Positions 12,301-20,469 of a DNA stretch of 64,000 nt are shown here, in pieces. The notes under the pieces were generated by a model. That model was given only the letters and a program-made list of their open reading frames with translations. It did not search any database and was not told the origin of the DNA. The stretch's first letter is position 1. The number at the start of each line of letters is the position of its first letter. The DNA is from Aporrectodea caliginosa (Eukaryota > Annelida > Clitellata > Crassiclitellata > Lumbricidae), in NCBI GenBank assembly GCA_020284085.1, contig JACEVL010000469.1:781501-845500 (forward strand), given 5' to 3'. Position numbers and translations under genes: made by a program.

Positions 12301-12355
12301 AACTATCAAAGTCAATTTTCTCGAAGTCGACATCAATTGCACCACCAGTAGCCAT
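348..12355 (-). CDS. Kinase-only TKL (MLK/ZAK-like) protein kinase, 5 coding exons, 321 aa
   Basis: Predicted serine/threonine kinase of the tyrosine-kinase-like group, closest by eye to MLK/ZAK MAP3Ks, which phosphorylate MAP2Ks in stress cascades. Exons on the minus strand are 12355-11911, 8288-8105, 5328-5180, 1252-1178 and 460-348. All have GT/AG borders; phases 1, 2, 1, 1 join without a break into 966 nt. Residues: P-loop at about 26-35 (ISKGAFGAVY, with Ser where the first glycine usually is), VAIK-type lysine K48 (FAVK), HRDLKSSN at 141-148 with catalytic D143, DFD (not DFG) at 170-172, APE at 193-195, then SDVWSYGVLMWEMLTRE and subdomain XI (CWCNDTKSRLPF). A short tail of about 37 residues ends the protein. 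It has no leucine zipper, SAM, SH3 or death-fold domain, unlike full MLK/ZAK. ATG at 12355 fits an acceptor just upstream (about 12375), implying a spliced 5' UTR. I am confident of the kinase fold, less so of the subfamily. Confidence 0.85.
1178..1252 (-). CDS. Kinase coding exon 4: subdomain XI
   Basis: A 75-bp exon between a TTTTAG acceptor and GTAAGAG donor. It encodes GCWCNDTKSRLPFKDIIRRL and the following residues DNICE, the CW..D...R.PF signature that closes kinase domains. It is too short for ORF calling and was found by splice phase and by its paralogue at 53588-53668. Confidence 0.8.
1497..2413. mobile_element. MULE-like non-autonomous element, 917 bp, 9-bp TSD
   Basis: Flanked by 9-bp direct repeats gcaactggg (1488-1496 and 2414-2422). 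Inverted ends of roughly 100 bp begin GGT...GGACTTTACCCCC and are built of GCCATTACCCCC-like units. The core is very AT-rich, with a 57-bp unit in three tandem copies at 2114-2282. The paralogous segment has the uninterrupted target at 54948-54956. Long inverted ends and a 9-bp duplication fit Mutator-like elements; no transposase is present. Confidence 0.75.
2114..2282. repeat. 57-bp tandem repeat, 3 copies
   Basis: Unit begins GTGTCAATAGGCGCTAAGTG. The three copies are almost identical and lie inside the MULE-like element. The open frame across them is a by-product of a unit length divisible by three. Confidence 0.9.
2507..3267 (+). mobile_element. Ginger-like DNA transposon remnant with integrase fragment
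   Basis: Termini are inverted TGTTACAGTGAATGTGT...ACACATTCACTGTAACA with 4-bp flanks TATA on both sides. Subterminal palindromes CATACCCTGAAATTTTCAGG repeat at both ends. The interior plus strand about 2779-2956 reads SRGQVDLIDMQSMP, then, after a frameshift, WIMVYQNHLTKYCALRPL, matching retroviral-type integrase cores of Ginger/KRBA2-type elements. TGTTACA ends and a 4-bp duplication suit Ginger. The AT-rich duplication makes the boundary only moderately certain. Confidence 0.6.
3740..4060 (+). mobile_element. Probable LINE 3' remnant
   Basis: Reads TFYSKLKSHLFNIPTL with a downstream short TTACGATTACGATTA tail, resembling the C-terminus and tail of CR1/L2-type LINEs. It is weak and much decayed. 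The adjoining 3272-3740 shows nothing I can identify. Confidence 0.3.
4249..4440. repeat. 21-bp minisatellite, about 9 copies
   Basis: Unit GTCCCAGTAGTTTTAGGATA(T). The minus-strand frame reads KTTGTYP repeatedly because 21 is divisible by three; it is not a gene. It starts from the inner edge of the MITE inverted repeat, whose sequence CCCAGTAGT is the repeat core. Confidence 0.92.
4510..4811. mobile_element. Nested hAT-like MITE, about 300 bp
   Basis: Ends are CAGTGGCGTAA and TTATGCCACTG. CCCAGTAGT lies at 4501-4509 and again at 4814-4822, two bases beyond the right end, so the target duplication is slightly imperfect. The core includes CCCCCCTCGAAAA-type repeats. Confidence 0.55.
5180..5328 (-). 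CDS. Kinase coding exon 3: alpha-F to alpha-H
   Basis: A 149-bp exon between TTGTTTTAG and GTAAGC. It encodes SYGVLMWEMLTRELPHNG and LTLSIPESIHKKFKEVL. Its paralogue at 56193-56341 has the same length. Confidence 0.88.
5470..5700. repeat. Degenerate ATCCAACTTCTA repeat cluster, left arm
   Basis: About seven spaced copies of ATCCAACTTCTATTTACA-like units. The reverse complement, AGAAGTTGGATT, recurs at 7115-7215. The two arms flank the GTAGGGGAACTAGG element, suggesting an older element split by it. The same motif forms a cluster at 40860-41230. Confidence 0.6.
5763..7021. mobile_element. DNA transposon derivative with GTAGGGGAACTAGGGGCGAG ends, 1259 bp
   Basis: Terminal inverted repeats of about 28 bp are nearly perfect (GTAGGGGAACTAGGGGCGAG then A(C/T)GGACC). 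Inside, the motif GGGGCAAGATGG recurs on both strands, and a TAA/TTA microsatellite with inverted halves fills 6215-6540. No transposase is visible. A target duplication is not clear, though TA lies at each edge. It may be related to the element at 33459-33980. Confidence 0.65.
6215..6540. repeat. TAA/ATT microsatellite tract
   Basis: Runs of TAA then of ATT/TTA separated by about 100 bp of unique sequence, so the two sides could pair as a hairpin. The poly-Asn open frame here is spurious. Confidence 0.9.
7115..7215. repeat. AGAAGTTGGATT repeat cluster, right arm
   Basis: Three spaced copies of the motif, opposite in orientation to 5470-5700. Confidence 0.55.
8105..8288 (-). CDS. Kinase coding exon 2: DFD motif, activation loop, APE
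   Basis: Acceptor TTTTGTGTAG and donor GTGATT flank 184 bp encoding IVLMEP, KITDFD, TTTMSLCGTYTHMAPEV and FSKGSDVW. The Mg-binding DFG glycine is Asp. The exon has a same-length paralogue at 60505-60688 that keeps DFD. Confidence 0.9.
8578..9000 (-). pseudogene. hAT transposase C-terminal dimerisation domain, broken
   Basis: A recognisable hAT-family C-terminus with an in-frame TGA just before SFSKLK and a shifted frame near QHAKS. Upstream catalytic parts are missing, so it cannot encode an active transposase. Confidence 0.75.
9205..9490 (-). mobile_element. tRNA-derived SINE, family 2, copy a
   Basis: On the minus strand the RNA polymerase III B-box-like GCGGTTCGCTTCCCG and an upstream A-box-like CTACATCGGTAAACGC are followed by a body shared with 53760-54010. 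The 3' end is an AATAAATCTTATTT-rich tail at 9205-9245. Confidence 0.6.
10035..10853 (+). mobile_element. CR1/L2-type LINE 3' fragment
   Basis: Reads ALKTRYCYYQLGRLKAIRSV, FVSAHFDHCNSLLIGLPK and LRWLPVSARIKYKVLLLVPK, the conserved C-terminus of CR1/L2 reverse transcriptases, across two frames. It ends in a TTAGA microsatellite tail (10812-10853). 5' truncated, frameshifted, in the first kinase coding intron. Confidence 0.75.
10860..11905. other. Kinase intron 1, unique sequence
   Basis: AT-rich intronic DNA next to exon 1. I see no gene, repeat array or element ends in it. Confidence 0.5.
11911..12355 (-). CDS. Kinase coding exon 1: N-lobe to HRDLKSSN
   Basis: Starts at ATG 12355 (MATGGAIDVDFEKIDFD). 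It carries the P-loop, K48, candidate alpha-C glutamate E64, hinge VMEYASG, and the catalytic loop IVHRDLKSSN. It ends in phase 1 before donor GTGAGTAT. Joining to the next exon gives SSN-IVLME, as expected for this family. Confidence 0.88.
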
Positions 12356-12464
12356 TACTAGTAAACGACACCTATGTAAAACAAAAACAAAAAAGTAATA
12401 CAGTTAAATATCTTTTAACCTACCTTGTGAGTAATGGCAAAAAACACATCTCAAACCTTGCAAT

Positions 12465-13115
<651 letters not shown>

Positions 13116-13719
13116 CATATAGGACTACCAGTAAGAAGCGAGTCAGTTTAAAAGAGCCGGCTAGAAGCCAATGCAGTTACAAGAGATATTATATCATTGA
13201 AGACATAGGTACATAATTCTGAGTCACGAATATGCATGTAACTGTGACGACTAGACTAGTAACCGTTTACATCTATAGGCCCCTAGTTGTCACGAGCTCA
13301 TAACTGCTATAGCTTTATGAGAACTCATAGGCCTACCTAGCATTTTGGCCTTTCACTTCCTGATGCAACGATAGGCTTGTCCATAGGGTTTAGAGGCCCG
13401 TAACTGCTCTGCCTATAGGGGCCCAGAATTTCTGTCGATGGGCCTGAGCAGATGCTGTGCATGAGTACAGAGTAATGAAACATGGATGGATGGACCCAGA
13501 GTTTAACGACAGCGTATGGCAACAAAGGCCGTTGCTGTCGACAGAAATGTTGTCATATTACAGCATATTAGGTCGGCTATTCAGCTACTGATAAAGGACT
13601 CTTCTGCCACTGTATATACGAGCTCGTGCTTCCATAAAACACTGTTGGGTTTTGGCATATTTTTTAAAATGTGAGTCTGGAGGTATTTTGGCTTTTCACT
13701 TCCTGATACAACGATAGGC

Positions 13720-14185
13720 TTGTCCATAATACTTATTGCCCGTCTGCCGCGATTCTCCCATATCTCTACATTCATTTTTGAACAACTATATTGGCTTAGA
13801 CTTACTGCACGCATCCAGTTAAAGGTACTTGTCCTCATTTGCCGATCTTACCTAGGTCTTGCCCCTAAATACCTGTGTGACTCAATACGTCGGCCTACCT
13901 CGGCCGCCTCCCTTCGCCCGTTCCGCTCTTCTGATCGTCTTGACATTTTGTTCCTCGGGTGAGAACGGCCATAGCCCAGTCCCATGCCTTTGCCTGCATT
14001 GGCCCTTCACTATGGAATCAACTTCGCCCCTTTGTTCGCTCTACCATACTATCCGGTGGTGATGCTACATCTTTTCGCTACCTCACAACTTGTTTTTATT
14101 CTCGAGGACTTTCGCACTGGGAGCGCCTCTGATTGGTATTCACTGTGAGAGGCGCTTTATAAATCTTTAAATACAATACAATACG
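13720..14185 (+). mobile_element. CR1/L2-type LINE 3' fragment
   Basis: Reads LYWLRLTARIQLKVLVLICR, LGLAPKYLCDSIRRP and a decayed GPSLWNQLRPFVRS. It ends GAGGCGCTTTATAAATCTTT plus a short tail. Same group as 10035-10853 but a different, frameshifted copy. Confidence 0.7.
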
Positions 14186-14377
14186 ATATATAGGGCCTAT
14201 CGCATGCGTGGGATAGGCTGTAGACTACGTTGTCGTGTTGCCTACCCGAACGAGACTTACAATATACTGTTTGAAGAAAGAGTAGCCTAATAGATAAGTC
14301 AATGTGTCAAGCAAAACACTACAGTAACTATAATAGAAAATTCAAATTCAAATTTAATATTACCAGAAAAGCTTACC

Positions 14378-14480
14378 TTGTTTGATTGTGTTGTAAGTAG
14401 TGTCAGTAATTAAAACACAATCTGAACTGCTCTGTATACGTTATGCCTTCGTTCTTATCGAGCACCGCTGACTACCGACC
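14378..14480 (-). promoter_or_regulatory. Possible non-coding 5' exon / promoter side of kinase gene
   Basis: The minus strand has a consensus donor CAAG|GTAAGCTT at about 14378, and kinase exon 1 is preceded by an acceptor TTTTACATAG at about 12375. A spliced 5' UTR exon ending at 14378 is therefore plausible. The upstream limit is not visible, and no TATA box was identified. Confidence 0.3.
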
Positions 14481-14559
14481 ACGATCTTTGCTCTCTCGGC
14501 TAGTTTAACGTATTGTAGTAAAAACCCACCTTTACCCATGCTTCGCCAACATGCCACCA

Positions 14560-15325
14560 CCATTGTCCCTCAACGACCAGCATGCATCCGGCCGTCTGGC
14601 TCGACAACTGCGTCAGTCTAGTCTTAATATTCCACATAGCCAATCACTTACGCAAAAGTAATAAACACCGGTAGGGCCTACGTCATAATGTCAATGGACT
14701 ATTCAAAGGTAGGCCTACTCTGCCATCGCCTACTCATAGGCCGCATAGAACGGACTGGCTAATTATATAACTGATTTGTCGACTATTTTATGGGGGAAAA
14801 CACTACAAAATTCAGCAGAGAAATGTCGCTATAACCATCAATGCCAGCGTGATATAATAAGTCACACATTTTTAGCTGTGGGTTTAGCTAAGTAGGTTTT
14901 TTGAAGAGGCGATATATAAATTCTCGTAATGAATGAATGAATGAATGAATATGTGCGGACCTCCTTTCATCAATTTTAAATTCCTATATATTTTGTGACT
15001 ATTTTCTCACCAGCTCATTTTTTACACACATGCTTACATGTTTTTATCAGCATAAATCTTCATACGAGCGGTGCTTGGATGAATCAGATGATGGTTATAT
15101 AGGCTAAATTAAAGGCATTGCAGTAAACTGGCCTATAGAACAATCGGACGACCATGGCTTACAACTTTTCAGTTCCAAAGGATGCACTAAAATCAAACCC
15201 GAACACAGAGGAAAACAAATCAGCAATAATTATTGCCTCTCTTCAATTTCACGCTAATCAATATGAATTTACTTTGAATAATAGAAAATATATTTAAAAG
15301 TAAAACGTTTTCTGAGTACCTGACT
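14560..15325. other. Unassigned stretch between kinase and NHL relic
   Basis: Unique DNA with a short GAAT repeat (14930-14950). No supportable gene seen. Confidence 0.5.
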
Positions 15326-15329
15326 TTTA

Positions 15330-16500
15330 TATGATCCTTAGTTACTCATTCAATATTAAAAAATTACAATTCGTCCATTTCTGAATATCTTCTTTGTGGT
15401 GTCAAATTCATTGTCAGTCACATTATATAGTCGACCATTTGACTCTTCCAGAAGAATGCTCCATACACGATTTAATTAAGCCATGTGTTTCCTTTTGAGA
15501 GAATTTCTCTCGTAACTTCCAAATCTGAATCCAGTAACAACACTCTCTGGTTCCCTCGATCAGCGACCATCACGAATTCATTTCCATCAACAGCTAAATA
15601 TATTGGATAATTATTTTGTCCCATGGTAGATCCAAGTTTTCCACCACATGACTTCTGAAGTTTCCCGTCTGAATTCACTATGCACACTTTGTGCAGATTA
15701 TCACCATCATGTTGAACGGGTCTTGGGATCGTGCACTGGATCCCTTCAAGCACTATACCGTCGTAGTACTGAGAGCCCATGGGCTATCTCCCGAGGCGCT
15801 GTCCACCGTTGCCAGGGCAACGACAGTCTCCCGCCTCCTCTACGCGGTGGGGATTAACATCTGCAGAAGATCGCTCGAAACTCGAACGCTTCCAGAGGAA
15901 AATGCAACGATTGCAGTTCCTCTCATCCGACATCGAGCCACTCACGATGATGGCGGAAACCGCTGACGCGCGTCTGTTGAGGGCGGTATCAGTAAATGAC
16001 GCGCACGTCTTGCGAAGACTCTTTCCACCCACTGCTCAGCGCCATTACAACATGCGCCACAGGTCTCACCCCTTCCAACTTCCCGCAAAAGACGACAGAA
16101 ATTTCATAAATACGGTAGCATAATACATACTCTAGTTTAGGTTTTTCAATAAACGGCAAAGTACCCTCAGCAACTATACCCTATAATATAGGGTATAATA
16201 TATTATATTAGAACTGTCTGCCTTTCCATTATGTAAGCTTAACTCACTGCGGTTTGTCAGTCTGTTCTATTAAATGAAGATATACATGTATATATATATC
16301 ATAGCCATGACTGATCATAAAATGACCATTTGTCAGTTTTATAGCATGCCTTGGATGACAAATACCTGCATCTGATGATACATTTATCTCACATGCCTTG
16401 GATGACAAATACCTGCATCTGATGATACATTAAATTTTATCTCACGGATCAATTGCCCATATGGAGAATATTCATTTAATCTACTTCTTAGGTAGACTAA
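15330..16500 (-). pseudogene. NHL-repeat protein relic A, interrupted by a LINE
   Basis: NHL repeats form beta-propellers, typically at the C-terminus of TRIM-type proteins. The minus strand at about 16490-16290 reads LNEYSPYGQLIREIK and HAIKLTNGHFMISHG. After the LINE, 15755-15475 reads GDNLHKVCIVNSDGKLQKS, IYLAVDGNEFVMVADRGNQR and VLLLDSDLEVTREIL, and 15470-15330 a decayed SILLEESNGRLYN. Lesions: a direct duplication of about 50 bp at 16330-16440, a LINE insertion at about 15755-16130, and a stop plus frame change near 15475. It is paralogous to relic B. The original upstream domains are not identified. Confidence 0.7.
15755..16130 (+). mobile_element. Non-LTR retrotransposon 3' fragment inserted in NHL relic A
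   Basis: Plus strand reads VVVLRAHGLSPEALSTVARA, TVSRLLYAV, DIEPLTMMAETADARLLRAV and YNMRHRSHPFQLP. This is the C-terminal region of the LINE family also seen at 25890-27200, 41530-42020 and 17360-17830. Frameshifted and 5' truncated. Confidence 0.7.
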
Positions 16501-17360
16501 CCCCGTATATCTGGTAGACACCTAATAATGTCGTGCATTACACCGTCTACTGTACTGACAGTCCAATGACTGTGAAATGCCAATGTGAGTTTATGAAAGA
16601 AAGTTACAGGCGCATGCATACGAGTGCTTATAAAAAGGAACAGACACACGACTAAGTCCGAAGCTGCACTGCTGTGCTCGTTCAGCCTGCAGTCCATTCT
16701 GCATTGATTAATCCAGAGTTTCCAAACCTTGGTCGGAGCAAGGCATCTATAGAGAAATAGGGACAGTCGGCGATGATATTATTATTTATTGCAAATTTCA
16801 TTATAATTACTATGGCCTAGCTTGCTTTTATTGAACATTTAATTACAATACCTATACCTATTTAATTACAATACCCTATGTTATCTTTAGTTATTAGTTA
16901 TGAATAACTAAAGATAACATAGGGGTTTGGGTCGGATATAATACGCCACGCAGTTCTACGTGCACAAGTTTTCTCGCAGTAACAGATGTTTCCAGTTGGA
17001 GAGTTGTTGTGACCGAACTCTTTCTGGACTAAAACAGTAACATAATCGCTTACTAATATTGTAGTTATATTCCATAAATGTTTGGTGGGTGGGTGGACCC
17101 ATATGGGTCAACTCAGACGCCCATCAAGCACACATTTATATAACGCAACTAATAGTACGGTATTGTTTGTCTAATTATTCTCCTATTTCCGTAATATGCT
17201 GACTACAGGATAGCTTACACCGTGCAAGTGAACGCGCATTGTGATCAGAGTTATTTTGTGGCATGTGTTATGTTTTGTATCTATCGTTTTATTGATAAAA
17301 ACAATCTGACAAAAACGCAGAAATGCTAACATGAGTGATAATGGATAATTAAAAGTAGTT
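16500..17360. other. Unassigned stretch
   Basis: Contains the 16874-16924 hairpin; otherwise no gene or element ends recognised. Confidence 0.45.
16874..16924. repeat. Perfect 22-bp hairpin
   Basis: Arms CCCTATGTTATCTTTAGTTA(TT) and their exact complement, with a 7-base loop. It has no adjacent gene to terminate; it could be a small MITE end-to-end remnant. Confidence 0.8.
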
Positions 17361-17830
17361 AGTAAATGTTAATATAAACTAGTAAATATTTTAAGTAAGG
17401 ATCTGGGTTGGCCTATAAATTGAGAGTTGTCCTTGGGTGGGAGAGTATGGTTGTGTGCTCTAGGTCTTAATTGGTGAAAGGAGAGGGGTCGTATTGGATG
17501 TAAGAGTTGGTTGAAGTACATGATTCGGGTTGTGTAATATGGAGAAAAGGAGTTTCGCATCGGCTATATTAGCACGTTCACAGACTGTTGGAAAGGACTG
17601 TTCAAGGTAACCTAGGCGTTTGGCTATTTTTATGAGTTTTTCCAGGCGTTCTTTATCGGAAGACGGGGTAAGACCCCACCAGGATGGGGAGGCATATAGG
17701 AGTCTAGCAATGGTAGTGGCTTTGGTCATAATTATTGAGGATGGATGAGGGAGAAAGTCATGGGTTTTGAGTGTTCTAATAGCATAAAAAATTGAAGCAA
17801 GTTGCTGCGAGTTTGAGATCATCTTGAAGG
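17360..17830 (-). mobile_element. Non-LTR retrotransposon 3' fragment
   Basis: Minus strand reads TIARLLYASPSWWGLTPSSD, KRLGYLEQSFPTVCERANIA and LFSILHNPNHVLQPTL, the LLYASPAWWG family C-terminus. 5' truncated and frameshifted at the end. Confidence 0.75.
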
Positions 17831-18550
17831 ATGGCAGCCAATAGTTTCAAAGTTTTAACTCGAGTAATGTTAGGTAATGGAGGGCCTAACTACATTGAAA
17901 ATGAAGTTGGTCATGTTTGCTATAGCCAAACAGTTAAAACTATCATTATATAGCCAAAACAGTTAAAACTATCATTATTTGTTGTAGCTCCAGCTCCTCT
18001 ACTGAGTCACAATCACTCAGCTTGTCACTGACCTATTTATATCAATTACTTTGGTGGCATGGTTGAACTAATTATGCCATATTTTCAAACGTAATAATAA
18101 AACAGGAAATTTGGTCAAATAAAGTGGCTAAAACGGGCTCCATTTGGCAGAAAATGGTCTTAAATGCTTACGACTCTCCCCAGATCTCTAGTCGTGGCAG
18201 ACCTTGTTTCAGTAATCGAAATCCGTTAAATTATTCACTGCGTCACTGGCACTACAGTAGTCAATCCTACTACTGATGAAAGCATGGACAGGAGTAATCG
18301 GAGCAGCGCATTAACATGCGAACAAATCTCTTGGAGGTTGTGCTGACAAAGGACAGCAAACTCGTTTATGGCTAATTGCCATAAACCTGTCACAGTGCCG
18401 CCGCCGCCAACCGCTAAGCCATCAGTCGCAAGAGTTCGCTAAGCTATCGACTGCTAGCGACTTTGTTCACTTAATATATCAGCAGCAGGACAACACCTTA
18501 ATAATCATCTGGAGACAGGAACGAAACTTGCTCATAGCGTCCATGTCAAA
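17830..18550. other. Unassigned stretch
   Basis: Contains a 25-bp direct repeat (ATAGCCAAAACAGTTAAAAC type, 17920-17970). No gene seen. Confidence 0.4.
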
Positions 18551-18554
18551 GAGC

Positions 18555-18680
18555 AACATCATATCGTATCGTATTGTAGCCTATCGTATCTGAGAATTTG
18601 TAAAGCGCCTCTTACAGAACTAGCTATTCAGAGGCGCTCTCTCAGCGTGACAGCCCGAGGAAATAAGAAAGTCTTCAAGT
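18555..18680 (-). mobile_element. CR1/L2-type LINE 3' tail
   Basis: The minus strand has GAGAGAGCGCCTCTGAATAG...AAGAGGCGCTTTACAAATTC and an AATACGATACGATA tail, the same 3' UTR form as 14100-14185. Confidence 0.55.
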
Positions 18681-19239
18681 CTTCACATACTAAAAGTCTA
18701 ACAATCAGTCGATGTCAGATCACCAGTTGTTTACTTATTACCTTACTGCCTACCTACTTTATGCTCTACTAGCTATACTGTCTACCAAGTATCGGGTTCT
18801 GTCACGTTACCTGACGTCACGCACTTCTTTCATAGAAAATTGCGTCTCTTCGATGAAAACGTCTCGTTGAAAATATGCTGGTTTCAATATCTTTACTTTA
18901 CAGCGATATAGCTGCCGATGAAGCCAGGAGAATTGATAATGTTTGTGAAAGTGGGGAAATAAACGGCCATTTGCGCTCCCCAGAGAAATACTGCGTTCGG
19001 AAATTTTGACAATTTTGGCGAACTAGGCCTATGCTACCGGAGCCGGTGAGACATTTCACAGTCATCAGTTTATCAGCATACCCACATGGAGCGGAGCCCA
19101 TATATTATAGGGCCCACATATCCATTTTGAACCCATATAGAGCCATCTAATGCCCAATGAAATGACGGCACGATCAGTAGGCCTACAGACTACTAGTATG
19201 GGGTAAAATGCATCATATTGTTACATGACTAATAGACAT

Positions 19240-19696
19240 GGGGTCGTCCATAAATGACGTCATGCTATTTTATCCGATTTTGACCCCCCCTCCCCTTGTC
19301 ACATTTCGTCACAAAAAGTAACACCGCCTGAAAAATGACGCCACAAAACTCTGACCCCCTAAAACCAAATTTCCACATGATAATAAAACATGTTTCAAAT
19401 CCCATTTATTGTCATTGTAATAAGTATTTAAAAATCTGATGGTGACAAATATTTAAATAATTAGAAAATTATTAATAATGGTGCCCGTATACATTAAAAT
19501 AATCAAAAAAATGATTGAACATTTTAATACTCAAAATTAGTGTTGTTATTTTAAAATTAAATTGTTGTTAATTGTTAAATTTATTTACACAGACCTGATA
19601 TGACGTCACACTTCGCTGACCCCCTTCCATGTCACGCATCGTCACACATTTCCGACCCCTTCCACCTAGGTGCGTGACGTCATTTATGGACGGCCC
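19240..19696. mobile_element. DNA element with GGGGTCGTCCATAAATGACG ends, 457 bp
   Basis: Terminal inverted repeats GGG(G/C)(T/C)CGTCCATAAATGACGTCA, internal GTGACAAAATGTGAC-like repeats, no ORF. Related to 61220-61658. The target duplication is only 2-4 bp; a PIF/Harbinger origin is possible but unproven. Confidence 0.6.
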
Positions 19697-19699
19697 ATA

Positions 19700-20465
19700 C
19701 ATCATTACCCGAGAAGTCGATAATTATCAAGTCGGCAAGTCAGTCGATAAAAAAAGCTTAGACTCAGTCAGTCGATAAGCATGTGACTTAGTCGACTAAG
19801 TCGCTAGGTCAGTCGCTCACTTTCTAAGTAACTCGCCAACTCCCTAGTTAGGGATAAACTGGGTTTCTTAAAATCCTGCCTGTTTCAACCACAAAGACTT
19901 TCACAATTGCCGCTGCGACGTCGAATTTCGAAGCGCTACCTTAAGCACAAGGGCAGGACTCCAACTTATTCCATAAAATTATGTAGGCCTATTGCAGTTA
20001 TCCGATCACAGGATTTTCAAGAAATAACCGCCTTATTATCGACTTTAGATGTTTAGAATTCCAACACACGTGAAACCCAGACTGAAAAGATAAAGTAAAC
20101 TTAAACTCTTGGCTGTTGAAGCGCCAACGTAAATGGGAATTTTAGATTGGGGTTCCATTAATCTAAACGTCTGGATAGACAGGCCTAAACATAAGACCAC
20201 AATTTAAACCAATTAGAGACGATTTATTCAAATAAAAGCATTGCAGCAGCTATCCAAAAACTGGGAAACCTTTACTTATGAATTACTTATCAGTTCAAAA
20301 TGATGCACAAAGCATCCAATTAGTCCAAAAGGGATGAAAGTAAATCAACAATAGCCTAACCTCTCCTAAGTTTTACGTTAAAGAACATGAGAGGCTATAC
20401 ATTCAATTGTATCAAATATATAATAAAATAAATTGTTGCGTGAGTTTCTGTCGAATTTTACTTAA
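19700..20465. other. Unassigned stretch
   Basis: Includes short GTCGATAAGTC-like repeats (19710-19840). No gene seen. Confidence 0.4.
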
Positions 20466-20469
20466 TCCT

